DNA of 64,000 bases from Nocardioides sp. REDSEA-S33_B3 (GTDB lineage: Bacteria > Actinomycetota > Actinomycetes > Propionibacteriales > Nocardioidaceae). The stretch spans positions 42,612 to 106,611 of the forward strand of contig LUPK01000038.1 in the NCBI GenBank assembly GCA_001627335.1, given 5' to 3'. How positions within the stretch are numbered: position 1 is the stretch's first letter; the number at the start of each line of letters is the position of its first letter. Made by a program: the position numbers and the translations under genes. Below, piece by piece: positions 50,182 to 60,267 of the stretch. The notes below the pieces were generated by a model. The model did not search any database. It was not told where the DNA came from and saw only the letters and a list, made by a program, of their open reading frames with translations.

Positions 50182-50185
<4 letters not shown>
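50018..50185 (+). CDS. Small basic protein, 55 residues, between PadR and ABC ATPase
   Basis: Short gene that overlaps the PadR stop (ATGA at 50018) and whose own stop overlaps the ATPase start (ATGA at 50182). The product begins MTPRALPSTAARDLARTEDR and continues with an arginine-rich amphipathic helix (WLRSSADRLRRRALERRLAR), then an acidic Asp/Gly tail. It has no membrane segment or signal. Precise coupling on both sides and high third-position G/C argue for a real protein. Function unknown: perhaps an accessory to PadR or to the ATPase, or mainly a translation bridge. Confidence 0.65.
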
Positions 50186-50912
<727 letters not shown>

Positions 50913-50916
<4 letters not shown>

Positions 50917-53549
50917 GCGGCCGTCTCTCGGGCAGAAGGGGCGGGTGGTCGCTCGCCCTGCGGCTGGCCCGCCGCGACGCGATGCGGTCGAGGGGTCGCA
51001 GCCTCCTGACCCTGCTCATGATCGCCCTGCCGGTGGCCGCGGTGTCGATCGCCGACACCGTCTACGCGACCGCCGACATCTCCGGCGTCGAGGTCGTCGA
51101 GCGCCGGGTCGGGGGCGGGCAGGCGTTCGTGGACGCCGGGTACGGCGCCGGCTCGACGGTCTTCCAGATGCCCGACCCCGACGACGGGGTGGCGGTCGAG
51201 AGCAGGACCAGGGGCGGGGCCTCCCGCGATGCCATGACCCTCGAGGCGGTCGAGGAGGTCCTCGGGCCGCGCCCGGCGATCACCTACGCCCAGGGCTCCG
51301 TCGCCTACGAGACCGAGCTGGGGGTCGGTGACGTCGAGGTGCTCGAGGCCGACCTGACCGATCCGCTCGCGGCCGGCCTCGTGGACCTCACCGACGGGCG
51401 CTGGCCGACGAGCACCGACGAGGTCCTGGTCAACGCCGACCTCCTCGAGCGCGGCCCCGGCGAGGCCCTGAGCCTGCGCGATGGCACCGAGCTGCGCGTC
51501 GTCGGCACCGCCGAGAGCGGCTCCTACACGAACTACGCCCGCGCCTTCGCCCTGCCCGGCACCTTCGACCTCGGCGAGCCCAGTCGGTGGGTCGTCGGCG
51601 GCGAGCCGGTGACCTGGGACGAGGTCCTGGCGCTCAACCGCCTCGGCGCCACCGTGGTCTCCCGCGCCGTGCTCGCCGACCCGCCGCCCGACAGCGAGCT
51701 GCCCCTGGAGGTGCAGTGGGGGCAGAGCCTGCTCTCCGGGCCGGCCCTGACGATCCTGGTGCTCATCGTCGTGATGGTGCTGATCGAGGTCGTCCTGCTC
51801 GCCGGCCCGGCGTTCGCGGTCGGTGCCCGCCGCCAGGCCCGCACCCTCGCGCTCGTGGCGGCAGCCGGCGGGACGCCGGCCCAGGCGCGCCGGGTCGTGC
51901 TCGCCTCCGGTGTCGTGCTGGGTCTGGTCGCCGCGCTGCTGGGGGTGGTCCTGGGCCTGGTCCTCGCCTGGGCGGTGATGCCCGGCGTCCAGCGCTTCTC
52001 CGGCCAGCGGTTCGGCCCCTACGACGTGGTGCCGACGCACCTCGCGGCGGTGGCCGCGTTCGGCCTGGTCAGCGCCGTGCTCGCCGCGGCCGTGCCGGCC
52101 TGGCTGGCCTCCCGCCAGGACGTCGTGGCCGTCCTGGCCGGGCGTCGGGGCGACCCGAAGCCCTCGCGCCGCAGCCCGCTGCTCGGCCTCGTGCTGATGG
52201 GCGCCGGCATCGCCGGCGCGACGTACGGCGGGGCGCAGGGCACCTCGGGGGGTGGCGAGATCCCGATCGCGGTCTCGGCGATCGTCTGCGTGCTGGCGAT
52301 GATCCTGCTGGCGCCGGTGGTGGTCGGTGTGGTGGCCCGGCTGGCGCGACGCCTGCCCCTGCCGCTGCGCTTCGCGGCCCGCGATGCCGCCCGGCACCGC
52401 ACCCGCACGGTGCCGGCCGTCGCCGCGGTCGCGGCCACGGTGGCCGGGGTGGTCGCCCTCGGGATCGCGGTGTCCAGCGACGAGGCGCAGAACCGCGAGG
52501 GCTACACCGCGACCCTCCCCGACGACGCCGCGGCGATCGTCGACTACCGCCGACGCCCCGACCTGGACGCCATGGCGAGGCGGGTGGCCGAGGTCGCACC
52601 CGACGTCACCGTCGAGCGGGTCCTCGGCATCCGTGACAGCGGGCGGCGCCGGAACGAGGTCCGCGTCACCGGCCCCGACGGTGGCCGCATCCTCACCGGG
52701 TGGAACAGCACCCTCGGCTCCTCGATGCTGGTGGGTGACGCGGTGCCCGCGGCCATGATCGGTCTCGATGACGACCAGCGGGCGGCAGCCGATGCCGTGC
52801 TCGCCCGCGGCGGGGTCGTCGCGTTCAGCGACCGGGCCCTCGAGGCGGAGGAGGCGCGCGTGCGCCTGATCCGGCACGACGGCCGCGAGCGGCGGTCGAC
52901 CAGGGTCGAGTTCCCGGCGTACTTCGTCACTCCCGAGGCGGACTTCCCGCCGGCCCAGGGGGTGCTGTCCCCGGCGGCGGCCGAGGAGCTCGGCGCGGAG
53001 GTCGTCGGAGCGGCGCTCTACCTGCCCGGTCCGCTCTCGACCGCCGAGGCCACCGACATCGACGAGGCCGTCTCGGGCATCGCGCGCAGCGCCAGCTTCT
53101 ACGTCGAGCGCGGCTACCAGACCGACGACGAGACGATGATCGCCCAGCTCGTGCTCGGCGGGCTCGGGGCCGTGCTGATGCTCGGCGGCACGTTGACCGC
53201 GACGTTCCTGGCGCTCTCCGACGCGCGACCCGACCTGGCGACGCTGTCGGCGGTCGGGGCGACGCCGCGCACCCGACGCTCGGTCGCGGCGGCGTACGCG
53301 CTGGTCGTGGGGTTCGTGGGAGCAGTCCTCGGAGCGCTGGTGGGCGCGGTGCCGGGGATCGCCATCACCTACCCGCTGACCGGCCCCTACGACTACTACG
53401 GGGCGGGGCGGGCGGTGGGGCCGTCGCACTACCTCGACGTCCCGTGGCTGCTCGTCCTCGGGGTGGTCGTGGGCCTGCCGCTGCTCACCGCGGCGCTGGT
53501 GGGCGTCACCGCTCGCTCCCGCCTGCCCCTCACCGCCCGCCTCGACTGA
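50913..53549 (+). CDS. FtsX-like permease of the PadR-regulated ABC transporter
   Basis: 878-residue membrane protein with two FtsX repeats. A first span lies near residues 28-48 (SLLTLLMIALPVAAVSIADT), followed by an external domain to about 270 and spans near 275-305, 320-350 and 365-400 (VVLASGVVLGLVAALLGVVL). Further spans lie near 420-475 and 485-510, with a second external domain to about 730 and three final spans (IAQLVLGGLGAVLMLGGTLT onward). It works with the coupled ATPase, likely in resistance to antimicrobial peptides or lipids. GTG start overlaps the ATPase stop. Confidence 0.9.
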
Positions 53550-53559
53550 CCCATGAGAC

Positions 53560-53652
53560 GCCGACCCGGCGCGTCCTTCCGGAAGTTTGCGCCGGTTCGA
53601 CCCTCACTCCGTGCCGAGCCGGCGCGTCCTTCCGGAAGTTTGTGCCGGCTCG
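53560..53652. repeat. Two direct 40-bp repeats with palindromic ends
   Basis: Units at 53560-53599 and 53613-53652 agree at 37 of 40 positions and contain GCGCGTCCTTCCGGAAGTTT. In unit 2 the ends GCCGAGCCGGC and GCCGGCTCGG(C) pair, making a hairpin, which may also terminate the FtsX operon. The GCCGAGCCGGC core is shared with the glpD terminator. Confidence 0.75.
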
Positions 53653-53741
53653 GCCGTCTCGGCAAGAAAAAAGCAGGGTTGACTGTTTGTTAGTGCCCGT
53701 GGTGGGCTGCGCGGGTGACGACGAGCCAGGGGGCTGCTCGC

Positions 53742-54344
53742 ATGGAGCGCCGCGTGCCCCAGGAGGAGCGCAGCCGCGTGATGCGGGCGCGTCTGCTCGA
53801 GGCGACCGTCGAGCTGTTGGTCGAGCGCGGCTTCTCCGGTACGTCGACGACCCTGGTCAGTGAGCGGGCCGGTGTCAGCCGGGGCGCGCAGCTGCACCAC
53901 TTCCCGACCAAGAACGACCTGGTCGTCGCCGCCGTCGAGCACCTGACCCAGGTCCGGGGGGCCGAGCTGGCCGCCGCGGCTGCGGCCGTCCCCACCCCGC
54001 GCAGCACCCGCGCGGTGCTCGACCTGCTCGGCGACCACTTCACCTCACCGGTCTTCACCGCCGCCCTCGAGCTGTGGGTCGCCGCACGCACCGACGCCGA
54101 CCTGATGGCCGCGGTCGGACCGCTGGAGCAGAAGGTCGGCCGCGAGGTGCACCGGCTGACCGTCGAGCTGCTCGGCGTCGACGAGACCGCCCCTGGTGCC
54201 CGCGAGCTCGTGCAGGCCACGCTCGACCTGGTGCGCGGCCTCGGCCTCGCCAACACCATCACCGACGACCGGCGCCGGCGCGAGGCGATCCTCGACCGCT
54301 GGGCCCTGACCCTCGACGCCACGCTGACCGGGAGGACCCCCTGA
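53742..54344 (+). CDS. TetR family regulator of the AtuA/carboxylase operon
   Basis: 200-residue TetR regulator. N-terminal helix-turn-helix [20 protein letters not shown] followed by [18 protein letters not shown], the usual DNA-reading region, then an all-helical ligand domain. As first gene of a tightly packed catabolic operon it probably represses it until an acyl-CoA intermediate binds. Its stop shares a base with the next start (TGATG). ATG 53742 gives the normal N-terminus; GTG 53715 would add nine residues. A TTGACT (53679) in an AT-richer patch is the most promoter-like sequence upstream. Confidence 0.87.
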   Translation: MERRVPQEERSRVMRARLLEATVELLVERGFSGTSTTLVSERAGVSRGAQLHHFPTKNDLVVAAVEHLTQVRGAELAAAAAAVPTPRSTRAVLDLLGDHFTSPVFTAALELWVAARTDADLMAAVGPLEQKVGREVHRLTVELLGVDETAPGARELVQATLDLVRGLGLANTITDDRRRREAILDRWALTLDATLTGRTP

Positions 54345-55180
54345 TGACCAGCAGCTCGCTGCTCGACGACCTGCTCGCCGACCTCACCGCGGAGGGCGAC
54401 GCCCTGCGCGCGGTGGTGACCGGGCTGGAGCCCGACGACTGGCGCACCAGCACCCCCGCACCCGGGTGGACCATCGCCCACCAGGTCGCCCACCTCGCCT
54501 GGACCGACGAGCAGGCCGTGCTCGCCGCCCGCACCACCGACGCCGAGCGCTGGCCGACAGGCAAGGCCGACTGGGACGCCGTCGTGACCGCCGCGCTGGC
54601 CGACGTCGACGGGTTCGTCGACGCCGGGGCCGAGGAGCTCGCGGCCCTGCCGATCGAGGAGCTGCTCGCCCGCTGGGACGCCGGCCGCACCGCGCTCGGC
54701 GAGGCGCTACGGGCGGTGCCGGCCGGCGCGAAGATGCCGTGGTTCGGGCCGCCGATGTCGCCGGCCTCGATGGCCACGGCGCGGTTCATGGAGACCTGGG
54801 CGCACGCGCTGGACGTGTACGACGCGGTCGCCAACCCGGCCGCGGAGGGCGGTCGCCCGCTGCCCACCGACCGCATCAAGCACGTCGCGCACCTCGGCGT
54901 CCGCACCCGTGACTTCGCCTACTCCGTGCACCAGCAGGAACCGCCGGCCGAGCCGTTCCGCATCGAGCTGACCGCGCCCTCGGGCGAGAGCTGGACCTGG
55001 GGCCCCGAGGACGCCGAGCAGCGGGTCAGCGGGTCGGCGTACGACTTCTGCTGCCTGGTCACCCAGCGCGTGCACCGCGACGACACCGACCTGGTGGCCG
55101 TCGGTGACGACGCCGAGCACTGGCTGACGATCGCCCAGGCCTTCGCCGGCCCCGCGGGTGAGGGGCGGGACAAGCGATGA
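54344..55180 (+). CDS. TIGR03084-like DinB/MDMPI metal-binding protein
   Basis: 278-residue protein of the maleylpyruvate-isomerase/DinB superfamily. [20 protein letters not shown] holds the conserved W-x(2-3)-H-x(3)-H metal site, and [13 protein letters not shown] the second H-x-x-D part. Residues from about 170 form a C-terminal domain ([32 protein letters not shown]). Members of this type are found in actinobacteria beside acyl-CoA catabolic genes; mycothiol dependence is assumed from the family, the reaction is unknown. Start ATG 54344 overlaps the TetR stop by one base, and the AtuA-like gene overlaps its end by 4 bp. Confidence 0.83.
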   Translation: MTSSSLLDDLLADLTAEGDALRAVVTGLEPDDWRTSTPAPGWTIAHQVAHLAWTDEQAVLAARTTDAERWPTGKADWDAVVTAALADVDGFVDAGAEELAALPIEELLARWDAGRTALGEALRAVPAGAKMPWFGPPMSPASMATARFMETWAHALDVYDAVANPAAEGGRPLPTDRIKHVAHLGVRTRDFAYSVHQQEPPAEPFRIELTAPSGESWTWGPEDAEQRVSGSAYDFCCLVTQRVHRDDTDLVAVGDDAEHWLTIAQAFAGPAGEGRDKR

Positions 55181-56946
55181 GCGCGACCACGAGCCCCGCT
55201 CGGGACCTGTTGGTCGGCAACTGCTCCGGGTTCTACGGCGACCGGCTCTCCGCGATGCGCGAGCTGGTCGAGGGCGCCCAGGAGGACGGCCGCCCGGTCG
55301 ACGTGATCACCGGCGACTACCTCGCCGAGCTGACCATGCTGATCCTCGGCAAGGACACGATGAAGGACCCCTCGCTGGGGTACGCGCGGACCCACCTGCG
55401 CCAGCTCGAGGACTGCCTCGGCCTGGCGCTGGAGAAGGGCATCCGGATCGCCACCAACGCCGGCGGGCTCAACCCCGCGGGGCTGGTGGCGAAGGTCCGC
55501 GAGGTCGCGAGCGGGCTCGGGCTCGACGTCGCCGTCGCCCACGTCGAGGGCGACGACCTGCGTCCGCGGGCCACGGAGCTCGGCCTCGACGGTGCGCTCA
55601 CCGCCAACGCCTACCTCGGCGGCTTCGGCATCGCCCGCGCGCTCGACGCGGGGGCGCAGGTGGTGGTCACGGGCCGGGTCACCGACGCCGCGCTGGTCGT
55701 GGGCGCCGGCGCCTCGCACTTCGGGTGGACCCCGGCCGACCACGACGCGCTCGCGGGCGCGGTCGTCGCCGGCCACGTCATCGAGTGCGGCACCCAGGCC
55801 ACCGGCGGCAACTTCTCCGGCTTCCGCCAGCTGATGAAGGCCGGCATGGACCCCCGCAAGCCGCTCGGCTTCCCGGTCGCCGAGCTGCACGCCGACGGCT
55901 CCAGCGTCATCACCAAGCAGGCCGGCACCGGCGGCGCGGTCACCGTCGACACCGTCACGGCGCAGCTGGTCTACGAGATCCAGTCCACGCGCTACCTCAA
56001 TCCCGACGTCACCACCCACCTCGACACCGTGCGGCTCGAGCAGCTCGGCCCCGACCGGGTCGGCATCTCCGGCGTCGTCGGCGAGGCGCCGCCGCCGCGG
56101 CTGAAGGTCTGCGTCAACGAGCTCGGCGGCTGGCGCAACTCCATGGAGCTCGTGCTCACCGGTCTCGACGTCGAGGCCAAGGCCGACTGGGTGCGCGAGC
56201 AGGTCTCCCCGCGGCTCACCGCGGCCGAGGTCGAGTGGAGCCGGGTGTCGCTGCCCGAGCTCGACGCCGACACCGAGGAGGCCGCGTCCACGCTGCTGCG
56301 CTGCACGGTCAAGGACCCCGAGCCCGGGCCGTGCGGCAAGGGCTTCACCGGCCCGCTGGTCGAGATCGCGCTGGGCTCCTACCCGGGGTTCACGATGACC
56401 ACCCCGCCGAGCCAGCCGACGCCCTTCGGCGTCTACCGCGTGGCGTACGTCGAGCGCAGCGAGGTCGAGCACGTCGTCGTGCTCCCCGACGGCACCCGCG
56501 AGGTCGTGCCGGACCCCGAGGAGACCACCGAGGTCGACCACACGCTCGGCCTGCGCCCCAGCCCCTACCCGGCGCCGCCGGACACCCTCAACCGCCGTCT
56601 GCCGCTGGGCACGTTCGTGCACGCGCGCTCGGGCGACAAGGGCGGCGACGCCAACATCGGGCTGTGGGTCGCGCACGACGGCTCGGAGAAGTACGACGCC
56701 CGGGTGACCTGGCTGGCCAAGGTGATGAGTCCGCGCAAGGTGCGCGAGCTCGTCCCCGAGGCGGCCGACCTGCCCGACGACGCCATCGAGGTGCACTGCC
56801 TGCCCAACCTCGGCGCCGTCAACGTCGTCATCAAGGGCCTGCTCGGCGACGGGGTGGCCGCGTCTACCCGTTTCGACCCGCAGGCCAAGGGCCTGGGGGA
56901 GTGGATCCGCTCGCGCAGCGTGCACGTCCAGGAGGGATTGATGTGA
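55177..56946 (+). CDS. AtuA-like acyclic terpene utilisation protein (DUF1446 family)
   Basis: 589-residue protein. Residues 1-455 correspond to AtuA/DUF1446 ([81 protein letters not shown]). The last ~105 residues are the AtuA-like ferredoxin-fold domain ([20 protein letters not shown]), fused here and separate in some bacteria. AtuA is essential for citronellol/geraniol breakdown in Pseudomonas, but its reaction is unknown. With a carboxylase and two dehydrogenases alongside, a branched acyl-CoA pathway is likely. ATG overlaps the previous stop; AGGAGG within the 3' end serves the next gene. Confidence 0.88.
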   Translation: MSATTSPARDLLVGNCSGFYGDRLSAMRELVEGAQEDGRPVDVITGDYLAELTMLILGKDTMKDPSLGYARTHLRQLEDCLGLALEKGIRIATNAGGLNPAGLVAKVREVASGLGLDVAVAHVEGDDLRPRATELGLDGALTANAYLGGFGIARALDAGAQVVVTGRVTDAALVVGAGASHFGWTPADHDALAGAVVAGHVIECGTQATGGNFSGFRQLMKAGMDPRKPLGFPVAELHADGSSVITKQAGTGGAVTVDTVTAQLVYEIQSTRYLNPDVTTHLDTVRLEQLGPDRVGISGVVGEAPPPRLKVCVNELGGWRNSMELVLTGLDVEAKADWVREQVSPRLTAAEVEWSRVSLPELDADTEEAASTLLRCTVKDPEPGPCGKGFTGPLVEIALGSYPGFTMTTPPSQPTPFGVYRVAYVERSEVEHVVVLPDGTREVVPDPEETTEVDHTLGLRPSPYPAPPDTLNRRLPLGTFVHARSGDKGGDANIGLWVAHDGSEKYDARVTWLAKVMSPRKVRELVPEAADLPDDAIEVHCLPNLGAVNVVIKGLLGDGVAASTRFDPQAKGLGEWIRSRSVHVQEGLM

Positions 56947-58127
56947 CCACCACGATCACCAACGACAGCGACGTCTTCACGCTGGGGGCGGAGTTCGCCC
57001 GGCGCGAGGTCGTCCCGCACCTGCAGGAGTGGGAGGACGCCGGCTCGCTGCCGCGCGAGCTGCACGCCGCCGCGGCCAAGCAGGGCCTGATCGGCCTTGG
57101 GTTCCCCGAGTCCGTGGGCGGCTCGGGCGGCGACCTGCTCGACACCGTCGACTGCCAGGAGGGCATCCTCTCCGAGGGTGGCACCAGCGGCCTGCTGGCC
57201 GGTCTGTTCACCTCCGGGATCGCGCTGCCGCACATGGTCGCGGCCGCCGAGCGCGGCGAGGGGCACGAGGGCGGCTCGAGCCTGGTGGACCGCTTCGTGC
57301 GCCCGACCCTGGCCGGGGAGACGATCGGCTCGCTCGCCATCACCGAGCCCGGTGGCGGGTCCGACGTCGCGGGCATCCGCACCACCGCCGTACGAGACGG
57401 TGACCACTACGTCGTCAACGGCGCCAAGACCTTCATCACCTCCGGCACCCGCGCCGACTTCGTCACCACCGCGGTGCGCACCGGCGGCCCCGGGCACGCG
57501 GGCGTGAGCCTGCTGGTGGTCGAGAGGGGCACGCCCGGCTTCACCGTCGACCGCGCCCTGACCAAGATGGGCTGGCACTGCTCCGACACCGCCCAGCTGT
57601 CATACGTCGACGTGCGGGTGCCGGTCCAGAACCTCGTCGGCCAGGAGAACGCCGGTTTCTACCAGATCGCCGAGCAGTTCGTCGTTGAGCGGATCGCGCT
57701 GGCCGTGCACGGCTACGGCATCGCCGCGCGGGCGCTCGACCTGACCGCGGCGTACTGCCAGGAGCGCGACACCTTCGGCAAGCCGCTGGTCGCCAACCAG
57801 GTGGTGCGGCACGCGCTGGTCGAGATGCGCCGCCAGATCGAGGTCGCGCGCAGCTACACCCGCGAGGTCGCGCGGCGTCACGTGGCCGGCGAGAACGTCA
57901 TCGCCGAGGCCTGCCTGGCCAAGGAGACCGCCTGCAACACCGCGACGTACGTCTGCGACAAGGCCGTGCAGCTGCACGGCGGCACCGGCTACATGCACGG
58001 CACCGAGGTGGAGCGGCACTACCGCGACGCCCGGCTGCTGCCCATCGGCGGCGGCGCCACCGAGGTCCTCACCGACCTCGCGGCCAAGCTGCTCGGCTAC
58101 ACCCCCACCCGAGGAGATCGCTCATGA
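56943..58127 (+). CDS. Acyl-CoA dehydrogenase
   Basis: 394-residue FAD enzyme. SLAITEPGGGSDVAGIRTTA is the FAD/substrate loop, VNGAKTFITSGTRAD the following strand, and the C-terminal VQLHGGTGYMHGTEVERHYR then DARLLPIGGGATEV includes the catalytic glutamate position. It introduces the 2,3 double bond of an acyl-CoA, passing electrons to ETF; AtuD and citronellyl-CoA or isovaleryl-CoA dehydrogenases are the closest functional models. The GTG start overlaps the AtuA stop, with AGGAGG about 8 bases upstream; the SRPBCC gene overlaps its end by 4 bp. Confidence 0.92.
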   Translation: MTTTITNDSDVFTLGAEFARREVVPHLQEWEDAGSLPRELHAAAAKQGLIGLGFPESVGGSGGDLLDTVDCQEGILSEGGTSGLLAGLFTSGIALPHMVAAAERGEGHEGGSSLVDRFVRPTLAGETIGSLAITEPGGGSDVAGIRTTAVRDGDHYVVNGAKTFITSGTRADFVTTAVRTGGPGHAGVSLLVVERGTPGFTVDRALTKMGWHCSDTAQLSYVDVRVPVQNLVGQENAGFYQIAEQFVVERIALAVHGYGIAARALDLTAAYCQERDTFGKPLVANQVVRHALVEMRRQIEVARSYTREVARRHVAGENVIAEACLAKETACNTATYVCDKAVQLHGGTGYMHGTEVERHYRDARLLPIGGGATEVLTDLAAKLLGYTPTRGDRS

Positions 58128-58609
58128 GCATCGGACAGCCCACCGGATCGGTCACCGTGACCATCGCCGCCCCGCCCGAGCAGGTGTGGGACCTGGTCAC
58201 CGACGTGACCCGGATCGGGGAGTTCTCCCCGGAGACCTTCGAGGGCAAGTGGACCCGCGGGTCGACCGGTCCCGAGGTCGGCGCGCACTTCGCGGGGCAC
58301 GTGAAGCGCAACGGCGTGGGGCCGACGTACTGGTCGCCCTGCAAGGTCACCGTGTGTGACCCGCCCGGAGTCGACGGCCCGGCGGTCTTCGAGTTCTCCG
58401 TCGGCACCGACTCGGTGCAGCTCAACAACTGGGGCTACCGGATCGAGCCCGACGGCGCGGGCGGCTCGAAGGTGACGGAGTACTTCCGCCTCGAGGCCGC
58501 GCTGCCGATGCGGGTCTACTGGCTGCTGCTGGGCTGGGCCCGCGGCAAGACGAACGAGAAGGGCATGCGCACCACGCTGGAGAGGATGAAGGCGGTGCTG
58601 GAGAAGTGA
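58124..58609 (+). CDS. SRPBCC family protein
   Basis: 161-residue START/Bet-v1-like protein. VTVTIAAPPEQVWDLVTDVT opens the fold, then FEGKWTRGSTGPEVGAHFAG and SKVTEYFRLEAALP; the C-terminal long helix is NEKGMRTTLERMKAVLEK. SRPBCC proteins have a deep hydrophobic cavity and act as lipid binders, cyclases or hydrolases. Position inside the operon suggests it holds or processes a hydrophobic pathway compound. ATGA and GTGA overlaps at each end show tight co-translation. Confidence 0.85.
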   Translation: MSIGQPTGSVTVTIAAPPEQVWDLVTDVTRIGEFSPETFEGKWTRGSTGPEVGAHFAGHVKRNGVGPTYWSPCKVTVCDPPGVDGPAVFEFSVGTDSVQLNNWGYRIEPDGAGGSKVTEYFRLEAALPMRVYWLLLGWARGKTNEKGMRTTLERMKAVLEK

Positions 58610-60267
58610 GCGACACCGTCACCGAGGCGGCGGCCGAGGAGGCCGCTGCGCCCACCCACCGCGAGGCGATGCTGGAGAAGATCGCCGCGCTGCACGCCGA
58701 GCAGGCCAAGGCGATCGCCGGCGGCGGGGAGAAGTCCGTCGCCCGCCACCACGCCCGCGGCAAGCTGCTGCCCCGCGAGCGCATCGAGCTGCTCATCGAC
58801 GAGGGCACCGCGTTCCTCGAGCTGTCCCCACTGGCCGCGTGGGGCTCGGACTTCCCGGTCGGCGCCAGCGTCGTCACCGGCATCGGCGTCGTCGAGGGCG
58901 TCGAGGTGATGATCAGCGCCAACGACCCGTCGGTGAAGGGCGGCGCCTCGAACCCGTGGACGGTCAAGAAGATCTTCCGAGCCGCCCAGATCGCCCAGGA
59001 GAACGGGCTGCCCACGGTCTCGCTGGTGGAGTCGGGCGGCGCGGACCTGCCGACGCAGAAGGAGATCTTCATCCCCGGCGGCAAGCTGTTCCGCGACCTC
59101 ACCCGGGCCAGCGCCCGCAAGGAGCCGACGGTCGCGCTGGTCTTCGGCAACTCCACCGCGGGCGGCGCCTACGTGCCCGGCATGAGCGACTACACCGTGA
59201 TGGTGAAGGAGCAGGCCAAGGTCTTCCTCGGCGGTCCGCCGCTGGTGAAGATGGCCACCGGTGAGGAGTCCGACGACGAGTCGCTCGGCGGCGCCGAGAT
59301 GCACGCCCGGGTCTCCGGCCTGGCCGACTACCTCGCCGAGGACGAGCGCGACGCCATCCGGATCGGTCGTCGCATCATCGCCCGCCTCAACCGGGAGCGG
59401 CGTGGGACGTCATACGGGCAGGACGTCCCCTCCAGCGCAACGTATGACGTCCCGGCGGTCGCACCGGCGTACGCCGAGCCCGACGCCGATCCCGAAGGCC
59501 TGCTCGACCTGATCCCCTCCGACCTCAAGGAGCCCTTCGACCCCCGCGAGGTCATCGCGCGGGTCGTCGACGGGGTCAGCCCCCGCAACGGGGTGGCCTT
59601 CGACGAGTTCAAGCCGCTCTACGGCACCTCACTGGTCACCGGCTGGGCGCGCATCCACGGGCAGCCGGTCGGCATCCTGGCCAACGCCCAGGGCGTGCTG
59701 TTCAGCGAGGAGGCCCAGAAGGCCACGCAGTTCGTCCAGCTGGCCAACCAGTCCGACACCCCGCTGCTGTTCCTGCACAACACGACCGGCTACATGGTCG
59801 GCAAGGAGTACGAGCAGGGCGGGATCATCAAGCACGGCGCGATGATGATCAACGCGATCTCCAACTCCACGGTGCCGCACCTCACCGTGATCATGGGCGC
59901 CTCCTACGGCGCCGGCAACTACGGCATGAACGGCCGCGCCTACGACCCGCGCTTCCTGTTCACCTGGCCCTCGGCCAAGTCCGCGGTCATGGGGCCGGCG
60001 CAGCTCGCGGGCGTCCTCGAGATCGTCGCGAAGCAGTCCGCGGAGTCCAAGGGCGAGGTGTTCGACGCCGAGGGCTTCGCCGGCATCAAGCAGATGGTGG
60101 AGGCCCAGGTCGAGGAGCAGTCGCTGCCGTTCTTCCTCTCGGGGATGTTGTACGACGACGGCGTCATCGACCCGCGCGACACCCGCTCGATCCTCGGCAT
60201 CTGCCTGTCCGTCATCCGCAACAAGCCGATCGTCGGCACCGACCGATTCGGAGTCTTCCGGCCATGA
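58606..60267 (+). CDS. Acyl-CoA carboxylase beta (carboxyltransferase) subunit
   Basis: 553-residue carboxyltransferase with two crotonase-like halves. N-half: ARGKLLPRERIELLIDEGTA, VESGGADLPTQ, FGNSTAGGAYVPGMSDYT, VFLGGPPLVKMATGEE. C-half: GILANAQGVLFSEEAQKATQ, LHNTTGYMVGKEYEQGGIIK, MGASYGAGNYGMNGRAYDPR. These match the methylcrotonyl/geranyl-CoA carboxylase beta group more than propionyl- or acetyl-CoA types. It moves carboxyl from biotin to the acyl-CoA. A 50-bp palindromic element at 59404-59453 is translated in the variable linker between the halves (RRGTSYGQDVPSSATYDVPA). Coupled to both neighbours by 4-bp overlaps. Confidence 0.92.
   Translation: MSDTVTEAAAEEAAAPTHREAMLEKIAALHAEQAKAIAGGGEKSVARHHARGKLLPRERIELLIDEGTAFLELSPLAAWGSDFPVGASVVTGIGVVEGVEVMISANDPSVKGGASNPWTVKKIFRAAQIAQENGLPTVSLVESGGADLPTQKEIFIPGGKLFRDLTRASARKEPTVALVFGNSTAGGAYVPGMSDYTVMVKEQAKVFLGGPPLVKMATGEESDDESLGGAEMHARVSGLADYLAEDERDAIRIGRRIIARLNRERRGTSYGQDVPSSATYDVPAVAPAYAEPDADPEGLLDLIPSDLKEPFDPREVIARVVDGVSPRNGVAFDEFKPLYGTSLVTGWARIHGQPVGILANAQGVLFSEEAQKATQFVQLANQSDTPLLFLHNTTGYMVGKEYEQGGIIKHGAMMINAISNSTVPHLTVIMGASYGAGNYGMNGRAYDPRFLFTWPSAKSAVMGPAQLAGVLEIVAKQSAESKGEVFDAEGFAGIKQMVEAQVEEQSLPFFLSGMLYDDGVIDPRDTRSILGICLSVIRNKPIVGTDRFGVFRP
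59404..59453. repeat. 50-bp palindromic element inside the carboxyltransferase gene
   Basis: Perfect 13-bp arms GGGACGTCATACG (59404-59416) and CGTATGACGTCCC (59441-59453) with a 24-base loop that itself contains GGACGTCCCC. It is in frame within the inter-domain linker. Comparatively AT-rich for its surroundings. Confidence 0.75.
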
